Counted from the first letter of the stretch, positions 50,106 to 59,747 are shown. The stretch is DNA of 64,000 nt from Zooshikella harenae (GCF_018837975.1 NZ_JAGSOY010000011.1:1-64000); one strand, 5' to 3'. Program-made: numbers and translations. Notes: generated by a model from the sequence alone, not told the origin.

Positions 50106-52085
50106 GTGAGTGCGCTTCAAAAACGATTGTGCGTTCTGCGTACTCAACCCCATTCGCCTTTTTTTATTAAGGGGCTTGCAGTGAACAATGATTGGACTGT
50201 GTCTGATGCACTAGACACGTATAATGTACAATTTTGGGGTAATGGTTATTTTTCGGTGAGTGAACAAGGAGACGTTGTTGTTCACCCGACTAAGGAAAGT
50301 TCAGTTAATTTAGCCGAACTCACCACTAACCTTCAGCAGCAAAATACCCGCCTACCAGTGCTTGTGCGCTTTCCTGATATTTTACAAAACCAAGTACATA
50401 AGTTGTGTAATGCATTTAATAATGCAATAACACAGTATGATTACGGTGGCGATTATGTTGCCGTTTATCCTATTAAGGTTAACCAACACCGCCAGGTTGT
50501 TGAAGGATTGCTGGCCAGTCAGGCAGAAACCAGTGTCAAACAGCTGGGCTTAGAGGCAGGAAGTAAAGCTGAGTTATTAACCGTCCTGGGTTTTGCGGCA
50601 GAAAGTAACTCTGTCATTATCTGTAATGGCTATAAAGATCGGGAATACATCCGACTGGCGCTGATTGGTGAGCGCATTGGTCATCAAGTTTATATTGTCA
50701 TTGAAAAGATTTCAGAGTTAGACCTTATATTATCAGAAGCCGCTGAACTGAATGTCACACCACGTATTGGTGTTCGGGCAAAATTGGCATCACAGGGTAA
50801 AGGTAAATGGGAGACCTCCTGTGGTGAAAAGTCAAAGTTTGGTTTATCTGCAGCTCAGGTGCTTGATGTCGTAGAACGACTTAAAACTCATGATGCCCTT
50901 CATTATCTTCAGTTATTGCACTTCCATATGGGCAGTCAAATAGCGCATATTCGTGATATCCAGTCTGGATTACGGGAATGTTCACGCTTTTTTATGGCCC
51001 TTCATCAGTTGGGCGCGGCGATTCAAATAGTGGATGTTGGGGGTGGATTAAGCATTGATTACGAGGGAACACGCTCACAAAGTAACTGCTCCAGTAATTA
51101 TAATATGCAGGAATATGCGAATAATGTGGTCTATGCGTTCAGCACAATTTGTCGTGAACATGACATACCACACCCGCGTTTAATTTCTGAATCTGGCCGG
51201 TCACTTACTGCTCATCATGCGTTATTAATCACTAATGTGATTGGGGTTGAAGCACCTAAAATTACCCAGCCGACAGAGCCTGAATCCGATGCCCATCAAC
51301 TCTTGCATAATATGTGGCATGACTTTTCAACACTCAGTCAGCGACGAAATGATCGTGCTTTGGTTGAAATTTACCACGACACGCAAGATGACATGGCTGA
51401 GGTTAATTCGCTCTTTACTCATGGTGTAACAACGTTGCAAGAGCGGGCATTGGCAGAAGAAATACACTTCGCGACGTGTGCACAGTTGTTAAGGTATTTA
51501 AATCATCGAAACCGTGCTCACCGTACGATCATTGATGAGCTCAATGAAAAACTGATGCATAAGTTTTTCGTTAACTTTTCACTCTTTCAGTCTTTGCCTG
51601 ATGCCTGGGGGATCGGACAAATATTTCCTATTTTGCCACTTTCAGGACTTGAGCAGGCGCCTTCTGTACGTGCAGTTATTCAGGATATTACCTGCGACTC
51701 TGATGGTGTAATAAAACAATATGTGGATGGCCAAGGCCTAGAATCTACATTGCCACTTCCTAATTACCAGGCAGATAAACCTTATTTACTGGGTTTTTTT
51801 CTGGTGGGGGCATATCAAGAAATTCTGGGTGATATGCATAACCTGTTTGGCGATACTGACTCGGTCTCTGTGCATATAGATAAACAGGGTAATTATCAGG
51901 TTGATCAGGTTAAGCACGGTGATACGGTTGAAAACATGTTGAAGTATGTTGATCAGCTGCCTGATGCGTTAATGGCTTCATATCAAAGGCAGTTGGAGCA
52001 ATCTAACCTTGATGCTGAAGAGCAGGCGCGGTTATTAACCGAACTGTGTCAGGGAATAACGGGTTACACTTATTTAGAAGAGTGA
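50106..52085 (+). CDS. speA: Biosynthetic arginine decarboxylase
   Basis: The 659-residue PLP enzyme begins with GTG at 50106 (RBS AAGAGTGAG region). Family signs are YNVQFWGNGYFSVSEQGDVV at the start, YPIKVNQHRQVVEGLL with Schiff-base lysine K124, GLEAGSKAELL, LLHFHMGSQIAHI, IVDVGGGLSIDYEGT, ISESGRSLTAHHALLI and a C-terminal FLVGAYQEILGDMHNLFGD, where the Cys/Asp-type second site is normally found. It converts arginine to agmatine. Length equals E. coli SpeA (658). It is followed 7 bp later by aguB, consistent with the agmatine route to putrescine. Confidence 0.95.
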   Translation: MSALQKRLCVLRTQPHSPFFIKGLAVNNDWTVSDALDTYNVQFWGNGYFSVSEQGDVVVHPTKESSVNLAELTTNLQQQNTRLPVLVRFPDILQNQVHKLCNAFNNAITQYDYGGDYVAVYPIKVNQHRQVVEGLLASQAETSVKQLGLEAGSKAELLTVLGFAAESNSVIICNGYKDREYIRLALIGERIGHQVYIVIEKISELDLILSEAAELNVTPRIGVRAKLASQGKGKWETSCGEKSKFGLSAAQVLDVVERLKTHDALHYLQLLHFHMGSQIAHIRDIQSGLRECSRFFMALHQLGAAIQIVDVGGGLSIDYEGTRSQSNCSSNYNMQEYANNVVYAFSTICREHDIPHPRLISESGRSLTAHHALLITNVIGVEAPKITQPTEPESDAHQLLHNMWHDFSTLSQRRNDRALVEIYHDTQDDMAEVNSLFTHGVTTLQERALAEEIHFATCAQLLRYLNHRNRAHRTIIDELNEKLMHKFFVNFSLFQSLPDAWGIGQIFPILPLSGLEQAPSVRAVIQDITCDSDGVIKQYVDGQGLESTLPLPNYQADKPYLLGFFLVGAYQEILGDMHNLFGDTDSVSVHIDKQGNYQVDQVKHGDTVENMLKYVDQLPDALMASYQRQLEQSNLDAEEQARLLTELCQGITGYTYLEE

Positions 52086-52092
52086 TTAAGCC

Positions 52093-52962
52093 ATGAGTCG
52101 CTTGGTGACATTTGCTGCCATTCAAATGGCATGCAGTAATGAATACTCTGAAAACGTTGAGCATGCTTCAACTTTGGTGAAAGCTGCAGCACAGCAGGAT
52201 GCGCAAGTTATTCTGCTACCTGAACTTTTTGTTGGCCACTATTTTTGTAAAGAGCAAAAACCTGAGTTTTTTAAGCAAGCTCAATCAGCTCAGAATAGTG
52301 ACTTACTTAAACACATGTCTAAGTTGGCTAAGCAACATAAGGTTGTTTTGCCTATCAGTTTTTTTGAGCGTGCAGGGCAGAGTTATTTTAATTCGTTAGT
52401 AATGATTGATGCCTCGGGTGAGATCATGGGGATCTATCGTAAAAGCCATATACCGGATGGACCTGGCTATCAAGAGAAGTTCTATTTTTCACCTGGTGAT
52501 ACTGGGTTTAAAGTTTGGGCTACTCAATATGGATCCTTAGGTGTGGGTATTTGCTGGGATCAGTGGTTCCCTGAAGCTGCTCGTGTGATGGTATTACAAG
52601 GTGCTGAGGTACTACTTTACCCAACTGCGATTGGTGATGAACCACAAGATCCAACACTAGACTCTCAAGCCCATTGGCAACGTACTATGCAAGGGCATAG
52701 TGCGGCTAATATGGTCCCCGTTATTGCGGCTAACCGAGTAGGCCAAGAACCTGCCACATCGTTTAGTTCTACTTATTATGGAAGCTCTTTTATCACGGGG
52801 TATACAGGAGAAGTGTTAGCTCAGGCAGATCGAGTGCAGGAGCATACGGTTATCACAACCGTAGATTTAGATGAGGCGGCTTTAGCAAGACAAAGCTGGG
52901 GATTGTTTCGTGACCGTCGTCCAGAGCTGTATGGTGCAATCAATAGCTTTGATGGACACTAA
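52093..52962 (+). CDS. aguB: N-carbamoylputrescine amidase
   Basis: The 289-residue nitrilase-superfamily enzyme has the Glu-Lys-Cys triad: E44 in VILLPELFVGHY, K117 in YRKSHIPDGPGYQEKFYF and C154 in VGICWDQWFPEAARVM. The insertion PDGPGYQEK and SHWQRTMQGHSAANMVPV-like segment (actual AHWQRTMQGHSAANMVPV) are diagnostic for AguB. It hydrolyses N-carbamoylputrescine to putrescine, CO2 and ammonia. The gene is 7 bp behind speA. The partner agmatine deiminase (aguA) is not in the window. A strong terminator follows. Confidence 0.95.
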   Translation: MSRLVTFAAIQMACSNEYSENVEHASTLVKAAAQQDAQVILLPELFVGHYFCKEQKPEFFKQAQSAQNSDLLKHMSKLAKQHKVVLPISFFERAGQSYFNSLVMIDASGEIMGIYRKSHIPDGPGYQEKFYFSPGDTGFKVWATQYGSLGVGICWDQWFPEAARVMVLQGAEVLLYPTAIGDEPQDPTLDSQAHWQRTMQGHSAANMVPVIAANRVGQEPATSFSSTYYGSSFITGYTGEVLAQADRVQEHTVITTVDLDEAALARQSWGLFRDRRPELYGAINSFDGH

Positions 52963-52994
52963 AAGACAATCACTGTATTGATCTCCTAAAAAAT

Positions 52995-53020
52995 AAACCC
53001 GGCATTAGCCGGGTTTATGC
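52995..53020. terminator. Bidirectional terminator between aguB and cytochrome c4 gene
   Basis: AAACCCGGC and GCCGGGTTT are perfect 9-bp arms with loop ATTA, flanked by A-rich sequence on the left and TTTAT on the right, so it can serve both convergent units. Confidence 0.85.
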
Positions 53021-53062
53021 TTATTAAGATTGATGTGTGATCTGAAGTGCTAGTAAAAACAG

Positions 53063-53674
53063 TTATCTTAAACCTTGTACATAACTAGCGACGGCATCAA
53101 CCTCTTTATTACTAAGCTTTTCTGCAATAGTGCGCATGATCTTAGAATCACCATCATTGGTGCGCTCACCTTCACGAAAAGCTCTAAGTTGTTTGGCTGT
53201 ATAATCTGCAAATTGACCCGATAAATGTGGAAAGCCCGCTAGCTCGTTACCTTTACCTGTGGGTGAGTGGCAAGCTGTACAGGCAGGAATGCCTTTATCT
53301 TTATGGCCTGCACGATAAATGCGTTCACCTAAGGCAACTTTATCTGCCTTTGTTGCTCCAACAGGAGGTTTTTGTGAAGCGTAGAAAGCTGCAATGTCCG
53401 CCATATCCTGCTCAGATAAACTAGCTACAAAGCCAGTCATTTCAGGAATATCGCGTGCACCTGACTTAACATCCACAAGCTGTTTAAGCAGGTAGCGTTG
53501 TCCTTGTCCAGCAAGGTGAGGAAAGGTTGGGGCAGCACTGATGCCTGTGGCACCATGGCAAGCAGAACATACCGCTGATTTTGCTTTTCCTGCCGTGACA
53601 TCACCTTCAGTTGCGTGAACTAGACCCGTTACCCCCATCATCAATATGCAGCTAAAAAAAAGTACTCTTTTCAT
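53063..53674 (-). CDS. Dihaem cytochrome c4
   Basis: The 203-residue protein has a signal peptide (MKRVLFFSCILMMGVTGLVHA) and two class I cytochrome c domains, each with a CxxCH haem site: AVCSACHGATG (about residue 35) and PACTACHSPTG (about residue 131). Distal methionines are in MTGFVASLS and KIMRTIAEKL. Cytochrome c4 carries electrons in the periplasm, usually from the bc1 complex to terminal oxidases such as cbb3. The gene lies next to engB and near dsbA as in Pseudomonas. It is monocistronic. Confidence 0.93.
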   Translation of the reverse strand: MKRVLFFSCILMMGVTGLVHATEGDVTAGKAKSAVCSACHGATGISAAPTFPHLAGQGQRYLLKQLVDVKSGARDIPEMTGFVASLSEQDMADIAAFYASQKPPVGATKADKVALGERIYRAGHKDKGIPACTACHSPTGKGNELAGFPHLSGQFADYTAKQLRAFREGERTNDGDSKIMRTIAEKLSNKEVDAVASYVQGLR

Positions 53675-54151
53675 CAGCTAATCCAGTACCAGCAAGTCGT
53701 AGTGTTTATTTATCCCTATAATGCAATTACATTACAGGTCACCTTGTTTTATTGATCTCACCTGCTCTGTATGACTATGGCTGTATGGCGTGTTAAAAAA
53801 CTCACACAACAGCTGAATTGTACCCCTTGCGGTGAGGTGTTAAGCGGAATTGTCTGTATTTGACAATCTTACCAAACGACCATATTGCTGAGGGCATAGC
53901 TTGCAGGAAGTCGAATAATACGCGTAAATTACATTATTTTATAGTGGCTTACGCCTTGGCGAGTGGATTATACACTAATCTGCAACCTAACGGGAACGTA
54001 CATACAACAATGGTCTACTAATAAGCATTATATTTCAGGATATTATTCAGCTATGGAGTAGTAATTATGCTTAGGATAAGATCAATAGAATATGCTATAC
54101 CCTTCGCTGTGGGTATATAAGCTTTAAATTTTGTTATCAACTGAGAAAAGC
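53675..54151. other. Intergenic region between cytochrome c4 gene and engB
   Basis: About 475 bp that must contain the divergent promoters. Apart from the palindromic unit at 54097-54116, I see no gene, IS end or strong hairpin. Confidence 0.4.
54097..54116. repeat. Palindromic unit ATACCCTTCGCTGTGGGTAT
   Basis: A dispersed palindrome copy with perfect ATACCC/GGGTAT arms, located 36 bp before the engB start, within its probable 5' leader or promoter. Confidence 0.7.
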
Positions 54152-54793
54152 ATGAGTTCAGAACAACCTCAACAAACCCTGAATTTTGAGCAAGTCACTT
54201 TTATCAAAAGTGCAGCTAAGCTATCACAATGCCCTGAGGATAAAGGTCGTGAGGTTGCGTTTGCTGGACGGTCCAACGCAGGAAAGTCCAGTGCATTAAA
54301 TGCACTCACTGGCTCAAAAAAGTTGGCGCGTACCAGTAAAACACCTGGTCGTACTCAGCTAATCAATTTTTTTGCGCTTTCAGAAACGTATCGCTTGGTG
54401 GATTTACCTGGTTATGGCTACGCCAAGGTACCTGAGGCAGTTAAAGCCGAATGGCAGAAGCATCTTGAGGATTATTTACAAAACCGTGACTCACTGATTG
54501 GCATAATACTGCTGATGGATATTCGTCATCCATTAAAAGAGTTTGACCAAATAATGCTGGAATGGGCTGAGTACTACCAAAAACCGGTCCATATTCTGTT
54601 AACGAAAAGTGATAAGCTAAAATTTGGTGCTGCCAAACAAGCTGCGTTGAAGATTCAGCGTGAGTTAAAGCCTTTTGGTAACCTCGTTTCGCTACAGTTG
54701 TTTTCTTCTTTAAATAAGATGGGCGTTGACGAGCTAAAAAAGCAGCTGTCTACTTGGCTGTTAGATGAAAAAATAATTAATGTAGAACAATAA
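54152..54793 (+). CDS. engB: Ribosome biogenesis GTP-binding protein EngB (YsxC/YihA)
   Basis: The ATG at 54152 gives 213 residues. A TTG seven codons earlier is possible. The GTPase motifs are G1 [17 protein letters not shown], switch I with [12 protein letters not shown]3 [13 protein letters not shown]4 [10 protein letters not shown] and the G5-like [10 protein letters not shown]. It assists 50S ribosomal subunit assembly and is usually essential. Convergent polA lies 247 bp away with a putative small RNA between, the same order as yihA-spf-polA in E. coli. Confidence 0.95.
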   Translation: MSSEQPQQTLNFEQVTFIKSAAKLSQCPEDKGREVAFAGRSNAGKSSALNALTGSKKLARTSKTPGRTQLINFFALSETYRLVDLPGYGYAKVPEAVKAEWQKHLEDYLQNRDSLIGIILLMDIRHPLKEFDQIMLEWAEYYQKPVHILLTKSDKLKFGAAKQAALKIQRELKPFGNLVSLQLFSSLNKMGVDELKKQLSTWLLDEKIINVEQ

Positions 54794-54900
54794 AAAATAC
54801 TCCAGTTACTTGGGGGAGATCAGTAACTGGAGCTTTCATAGACTCCGCTAACTTGGGGGCTTAACGGAGGAAGTGCCAACACTAAACACATAAGGAGTAG
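54790..54900 (-). ncRNA. Putative small RNA in the Spot 42/ErsA position (copy 1)
   Basis: On the minus strand a hairpin CUCCGUUAA-GCCCCCAAG-UUAGCGGAG (54843-54869) is followed by a terminator hairpin CUCCAGUUAC-N13-GUAACUGGAG (54800-54832) and UAUUUUUU. Both loops present CCCCCAA. An anti-Shine-Dalgarno-like CUUCCUCC precedes the first hairpin. The locus between polA and engB is where Spot 42 (enterobacteria) and ErsA (Pseudomonas) are encoded, with the same orientation relative to polA. The 5' end is not fixed; the RNA is probably 85-110 nucleotides. Confidence 0.65.
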
Positions 54901-55039
54901 TTAAGTCAGTCATCACGACCGCTTAATTGTTAAGACTGAGCGTGTTGGTAGAAGTTCCTAGTTTTTGTAAAAAAATATTTCCCCTGATAAACGGTATAAA
55001 AATGCACCAAATTCGATGCTTTCTACAAAGAAATGCCCT

Positions 55040-57766
55040 TTAGTGTGCTTCATCCCAGTTATTACCAACCCCAACATCGACCAGTAATGGAACATCCAAC
55101 AATGTGGTTTTTTCCATAAGAGACTTAATGTTCTCAGTGAGAAATGCCACTTGCTCTTCTTGAACTTCAAATACAAGTTCATCGTGAACTTGCATAATCA
55201 TTTTGGCATTGACTTTTTGCTCAGACAGCCACTGATCAACAGCAATCATCGCTTGTTTGATGATATCTGCTGCTGTGCCTTGCATAGGTGCATTAATCGC
55301 GGTGCGTTCTGCTGCTTTACGTTGCAAAGCATTGCGTGAACGTATTTCAGGCAGATACAAACGGCGGCCCAATATCGTTTCAACATAACCTTGCTCTGCA
55401 GCCTGCTCGCGTATTGACTCCATATAATTCAGTACGCCAGGATAGCGCTCAAAATACAAATCAATATATTCTTGGGCTGACTGCCGAGAAATACCTAACT
55501 GCTTTGCCAGCCCAAAGGCTGACATGCCGTAGATCAGACCAAAGTTAATTGCTTTAGCATTACGCCGTTGGTTATCGGTGACTTCTTTATGAGGCACACC
55601 AAAGACTTCTGCTGCAGTCGCTTTATGTACATCCATACCATGAGCAAACGCACTTTTTAAACCGCTGTCAGCAGAAAGATGAGCCATGATACGTAACTCA
55701 ATCTGCGAGTAGTCTGCTGAAACAATTTTGTAGCCTTTAGGGGCAATAAATGCTTGGCGAATCCGTCGGCCTTCTGCAGAACGAATAGGAATATTTTGTA
55801 AGTTAGGGTCAGAAGATGAAAGACGTCCTGTTGCAGTGACGGCCTGATGGAATGATGTGTGAACACGGTCAGTATGTGGGTTAACCTGCTCTGGAAGTCG
55901 ATCAGTATAGGTTGATTTTAACTTACTGAGACCACGATACTCTAAGATAAGCTTGGGCAGAGGGTAATCCAGAGCAAGCTCCTGTAATACAGGTTCTGCT
56001 GTAGAGGGTTGGCCTTTAGGTGTCTTTTTAATAACAGGTAACTTGAGCTTTTCAAAGAATATTTCTTGTAACTGTTTTGGTGAGCCCAGGTTGAATGTTT
56101 GACCCGCAGCATCATAGGCTTGTTGCTCTAACTCAGCAAGTCGTTTAGCAAGCTCTTTTGACTGTTTATTCAGCAGAGCACTATCAATGAGGGCACCATT
56201 ACGTTCCATTCGTGAAAGCACTGGGATCAGCGGCTTTTCTACAGAATCACATAACGAAGCCAATTTGGACTCGGCCTCTAACTTGGGCCACAGTGTATGA
56301 TACAGTTGCAGCGTAATATCAGCATCTTCTGCTGCATAAGGTGCAGCTTGCTCAATACCAACCTGGTCAAAGGTAATTTGTTTTGCACCTTTACCAGCAA
56401 CATCTTCATAATGAGTGGTTTTGTAGCCTAGATATTTTAACGCCAAGCTATCCATATCATGTCGTGTTGCGGTGGAATTCAATACATAGGATTCCAGCAT
56501 AGTGTCAGCCGCAATACCTTTTAGCTCGATATCATAACGCGCTAAGACACTCATATCGTATTTAAGGTTTTGCCCAATTTTTCCTGGTTTTTCAGCTTCT
56601 AGCAAAGGCTTTAATTGGGTAAGTACCCAATCACGATCTAACTGATCAGGGCAACCTGGGTAGGTATGAGCAACGGGGACATAGGCAGCTTCACCAACCT
56701 GCACCGCAAAGGACACACCGACAATTTCTGCCTCCATATAGTTTAAGCTGGTGGTCTCAGTATCAAATGCAATGATCGGTGCTTTTTTCAACCGATCTAA
56801 CCAGTTTTGAAAATCTTTTTGGGTGAAAATAGTGTGGTAGTCAGCAGGAGCCTGCTTGTTTTCTGGCAGAGTTTCTTGTTGATTACCAAGAAGTTCTTCC
56901 AGCCAGCCTTTAAACTCCAGCTGGGTGAAAAGTGTTACCAGCTCCTCGTTATTAATATCATCTACTTTAAGTTTTTCCAGGGAGAAGGGAAGGTCAACAT
57001 CCGTTTTGATCGTTGCTAAGGTTCGTGATAAATAGGCTTGCTCTTTATGCTCTTCAAGCTTTTTTGCCATACTTTTTGAGCCACGAAAACTTAATTCAGC
57101 AATGCGTTCTAACTGTTGATAAATGTTATCCAGACTACCAAGTCCCTGTAATAAAGCGAGTGCAGTCTTTTCACCTACACCTGGTACGCCTGGTATGTTA
57201 TCAACTTTATCTCCCATCAATGCAAGGTAATCTACAAACAGTTCAGGACCAAAACCATACTTTTCCTGAAGGCTTTCGATCGTTGTTGTACGATCATTCA
57301 TGGTGTTAATCAATGTAACATGTTTGCTGACTAGCTGGGCAAGATCTTTATCCCCAGTTGAAACAATGACCTCAATACCTTTTGTTGTTGCTTCGTTAGC
57401 AAGCGTGCCAATAACATCATCAGCTTCGACGCCATCAATAACCAATAAAGGTAGCCCCATTGCTTTTATAATGCGGTGAATTGGTTCAATTTGCACTCTA
57501 AGCTCGTCTGGCATTGGCGGGCGATGGGCTTTGTAGTCAGCATAAATATCATTGCGGAATGTAGGGCCTTTTGCGTCAAAAATGACCACTACTGAGCTAC
57601 TTGGATAGTCCTTTTGTAAGCGGCGAATCATGCTGATGACACCGCGAACAGCACCTGTTGGCTCTCCTGATGAGTTGGTCAATGCAGGCATGGCATGATA
57701 AGCCCTAAATAAATAGGAAGAGCCATCAACGAGAACAAGTGGTTTTTTGGGCGTTTTTGTGGTCAT
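55040..57766 (-). CDS. polA: DNA polymerase I
   Basis: The 908-residue protein has all three domains. The 5'-3' exonuclease (about 1-300) has LVLVDGSSYLFRAYHAMP, VEADDVIGTLA, STGDKDLAQLV and GVPGVGEKTA. The 3'-5' proofreading domain (about 315-510) has IAFDTETTSLNYM, GQNLKYDMSVL and the late YAAEDADITLQ. The polymerase domain (about 530-908) has motif A VSADYSQIELRIMAHLS, motif B RRNAKAINFGLIYGMSA and motif C MIMQVHDELVFEV. It fills gaps in repair and removes Okazaki RNA primers. All catalytic acids are present. A putative sRNA lies downstream. Confidence 0.97.
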   Translation of the reverse strand: MTTKTPKKPLVLVDGSSYLFRAYHAMPALTNSSGEPTGAVRGVISMIRRLQKDYPSSSVVVIFDAKGPTFRNDIYADYKAHRPPMPDELRVQIEPIHRIIKAMGLPLLVIDGVEADDVIGTLANEATTKGIEVIVSTGDKDLAQLVSKHVTLINTMNDRTTTIESLQEKYGFGPELFVDYLALMGDKVDNIPGVPGVGEKTALALLQGLGSLDNIYQQLERIAELSFRGSKSMAKKLEEHKEQAYLSRTLATIKTDVDLPFSLEKLKVDDINNEELVTLFTQLEFKGWLEELLGNQQETLPENKQAPADYHTIFTQKDFQNWLDRLKKAPIIAFDTETTSLNYMEAEIVGVSFAVQVGEAAYVPVAHTYPGCPDQLDRDWVLTQLKPLLEAEKPGKIGQNLKYDMSVLARYDIELKGIAADTMLESYVLNSTATRHDMDSLALKYLGYKTTHYEDVAGKGAKQITFDQVGIEQAAPYAAEDADITLQLYHTLWPKLEAESKLASLCDSVEKPLIPVLSRMERNGALIDSALLNKQSKELAKRLAELEQQAYDAAGQTFNLGSPKQLQEIFFEKLKLPVIKKTPKGQPSTAEPVLQELALDYPLPKLILEYRGLSKLKSTYTDRLPEQVNPHTDRVHTSFHQAVTATGRLSSSDPNLQNIPIRSAEGRRIRQAFIAPKGYKIVSADYSQIELRIMAHLSADSGLKSAFAHGMDVHKATAAEVFGVPHKEVTDNQRRNAKAINFGLIYGMSAFGLAKQLGISRQSAQEYIDLYFERYPGVLNYMESIREQAAEQGYVETILGRRLYLPEIRSRNALQRKAAERTAINAPMQGTAADIIKQAMIAVDQWLSEQKVNAKMIMQVHDELVFEVQEEQVAFLTENIKSLMEKTTLLDVPLLVDVGVGNNWDEAH

Positions 57767-57832
57767 TGATTCAATTAGCTATCTCTAAAAATGGATAAGG
57801 AGAGTACAATAAAATGCATCGATGAAGTGTAT

Positions 57833-57854
57833 ATACTCTTCGCAATAGGGACAT
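57833..57854. repeat. Decayed palindromic unit
   Basis: ATACTCTTCGCAATAGGGAC matches the dispersed palindrome with several changes that break its arms. It lies 67 bp upstream of the polA start, in the 57767-58433 gap, which holds two further copies and no gene. Confidence 0.5.
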
Positions 57855-58073
57855 ATTGTGGCATACACTGAATGAACTGCAAAAGAGCTCTAGTTTACGG
57901 AAGTAGAGGAAATATAATAGACACACAGTGTGTTATAAGGCATTTCATGGGGTCATAACTCATGTTGCTTTCCATTAACATGGGATTATATCTTTCTCAC
58001 CACATGTGTAATATCAAAAATAATATCATTGGCATAAATTAATCTTTGCTGAAGTGTTTTTCATTTCTGAGAT

Positions 58074-58093
58074 ATACCCTTCGCTATAGGTAT
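58074..58093. repeat. Palindromic unit ATACCCTTCGCTATAGGTAT
   Basis: A copy with one arm change (AGGTAT for GGGTAT). It is 20 bp from the next, extended palindrome. Confidence 0.7.
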
Positions 58094-58106
58094 ATTATTT
58101 GTGATA

Positions 58107-58140
58107 ATGAGTTATACCCATGGCTTTGGGTATAACTCAT
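58107..58140. repeat. Extended 34-bp palindrome
   Basis: ATGAGTTATACCCA and TGGGTATAACTCAT are perfect 14-bp arms around TGGCTT. The core ATACCC...GGGTAT is that of the dispersed units, but the centre differs. It is the longest perfect inverted repeat in the window and lies between polA and the DUF2782 gene. Confidence 0.75.
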
Positions 58141-58433
58141 TGAGTGCAGAATGTGATAAGTACTTACGTGCTTTAATTTTGAGTTGATAATATTTGTATT
58201 CAAACGTTGATGTAGTCAATGATCGTCGTATTATTTAAGAGCTTGTTAACAGTACAGCGTTGAACAGTCAGTGACTTAGTCTACAGTAGGTGACGTTTAT
58301 AAAGTGATGCGCTTATACTCATAGCTTGTCCTTGTTTATTCGTTGAAAAATGAGGTAGGAAAGGAAGCTAGTGGTTTGTGGATGACATTCATGTCACCCT
58401 ACAGGAACATCAATGCAACTTCTGGGGTAACCT

Positions 58434-58724
58434 ATGAAACGTTTACTCATTAAAGCTTTACTTGCGCTGTGTTTTACTGGGGCAGTGAATACTTCGGTCA
58501 TCGCTGAAGATGAAGCGATAAGACCTGATAATGATGTTGTTATTCGTGAAAGTAAGGATAAAATTATTCATGAATACCGTCACAATGGCTTTGTGTACGC
58601 AATCAAGGTTGTACCTAAGGTAGGCAAGCCTTATTTTCTAGTAGCCGCTGATGGTGAAGGTAATTTTATTCGAACTGATCGCCCTGAGATGCTTATTCCT
58701 TCATGGAAAATCTTAGAGTGGTAA
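58434..58724 (+). CDS. DUF2782 family protein
   Basis: The 96-residue product has a signal peptide (MKRLLIKALLALCFTGAVNT ... VIA) and the DUF2782 core: VVIRESKDKIIHEYRHNGFV, YAIKVVPKVGKPYFLVAADG and a final LIPSWKILEW. Proteins of this family are small periplasmic proteins of unknown function found next to thrB and polA in Pseudomonas relatives, exactly as here. thrB follows 23 bp on, so the two form an operon. Confidence 0.9.
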   Translation: MKRLLIKALLALCFTGAVNTSVIAEDEAIRPDNDVVIRESKDKIIHEYRHNGFVYAIKVVPKVGKPYFLVAADGEGNFIRTDRPEMLIPSWKILEW

Positions 58725-58747
58725 GCAAAAAAAATTGAGCAGTAGTT

Positions 58748-59734
58748 ATGTCTGTCTATACACACCTGAGCCAAGCTGAAGTTGAACATTTTATTAGTAA
58801 ATACTCATTAGGGGAATTAGTACATTATGAGGGCATAGCTGCTGGGGTTGAAAATACCAACTATTTTGTTGACTTAAAAAGCAATGGAAATATAACGCGT
58901 TATGTTTTGACTATTTTTGAGTATTTACCACATAACGTAATGCCGTTTTTTGTCAGCTTGACGGATCTGTTGGCTGATAAAAATCTGCCTATTCCAAAGT
59001 CATTGCGAGATGCTTCAGGTCAAGCACTGCATGATTTACATGGTAAGCCCTCGTTATTACAGGTGTGTCTTGCAGGAAAACATAGCCCTATTCCAACTAA
59101 TGAGCAGTGTCATGCCATTGGTGAAATGCTGGGTAAGATCCATCAGGCGGTATCTGGCAGTTCGCTTAAGCAAGAAAATCAACGAGGAATGGCGTGGATA
59201 GTGACTCAAATTGAGCGCTTGACACCATTGGTTTCGTCTAATGATGCTGAGTTACTGAATAAGCAGTTAAAACGCTTTCAACAGTTTTTTGATACAGTGA
59301 ATATTCCACAAGGTATTATTCATGGTGACTTATTTCATGATAATGCACTATTCACTGGAGATTGTATTACAGGCATCATCGATTTTTATAATGCGTGTTA
59401 TGACTATTGGTTGTACGATATTGCGGTAACAGTTAATGACTGGTGTCGACAAGATAGTTTAGTACTTGATGAAGTTAAAACGATTTCTTTATTAAGAGCT
59501 TACCATGACGTGCGGTCATTTACTGATGAAGAGCGAATGGCCTGGCCAGTGATTTTGCAGTTTGCTGCATTTCGATTTTGGGTTTCACGGTTAATCACTT
59601 TTGCTCATCCTGAGGAAGATTCTTCTCACAGTACGGCAGATAACGCCGTGGTCATCAATAAAAACCCAGATGAAATGCGCGACCTCATGCTGAGTCATTG
59701 TGATAATGCTCATTTGCTCGTCTTGCCAAGTTAA
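58748..59734 (+). CDS. thrB: Homoserine kinase, type II (APH fold)
   Basis: The 328-residue kinase has the aminoglycoside-phosphotransferase-like fold used by Pseudomonas-type ThrB rather than the GHMP fold of E. coli ThrB. GIAAGVENTNYFVDL is the nucleotide loop, PQGIIHGDLFHDNALF is the catalytic loop with Asp and Asn, and ITGIIDFYNACYDYWLYDIA holds the metal Asp. It phosphorylates homoserine in threonine synthesis. It is cotranscribed with the DUF2782 gene and followed by a hairpin terminator. Confidence 0.94.
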   Translation: MSVYTHLSQAEVEHFISKYSLGELVHYEGIAAGVENTNYFVDLKSNGNITRYVLTIFEYLPHNVMPFFVSLTDLLADKNLPIPKSLRDASGQALHDLHGKPSLLQVCLAGKHSPIPTNEQCHAIGEMLGKIHQAVSGSSLKQENQRGMAWIVTQIERLTPLVSSNDAELLNKQLKRFQQFFDTVNIPQGIIHGDLFHDNALFTGDCITGIIDFYNACYDYWLYDIAVTVNDWCRQDSLVLDEVKTISLLRAYHDVRSFTDEERMAWPVILQFAAFRFWVSRLITFAHPEEDSSHSTADNAVVINKNPDEMRDLMLSHCDNAHLLVLPS

Positions 59735-59747
59735 GTGACTTTCATTG

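Noticed and set aside
54790-54900. Spot 42 (spf) by name
   Set aside because: Position and orientation agree, but the sequence and its twin C-rich loops do not match Spot 42 as I know it, so only a positional analogy is claimed.
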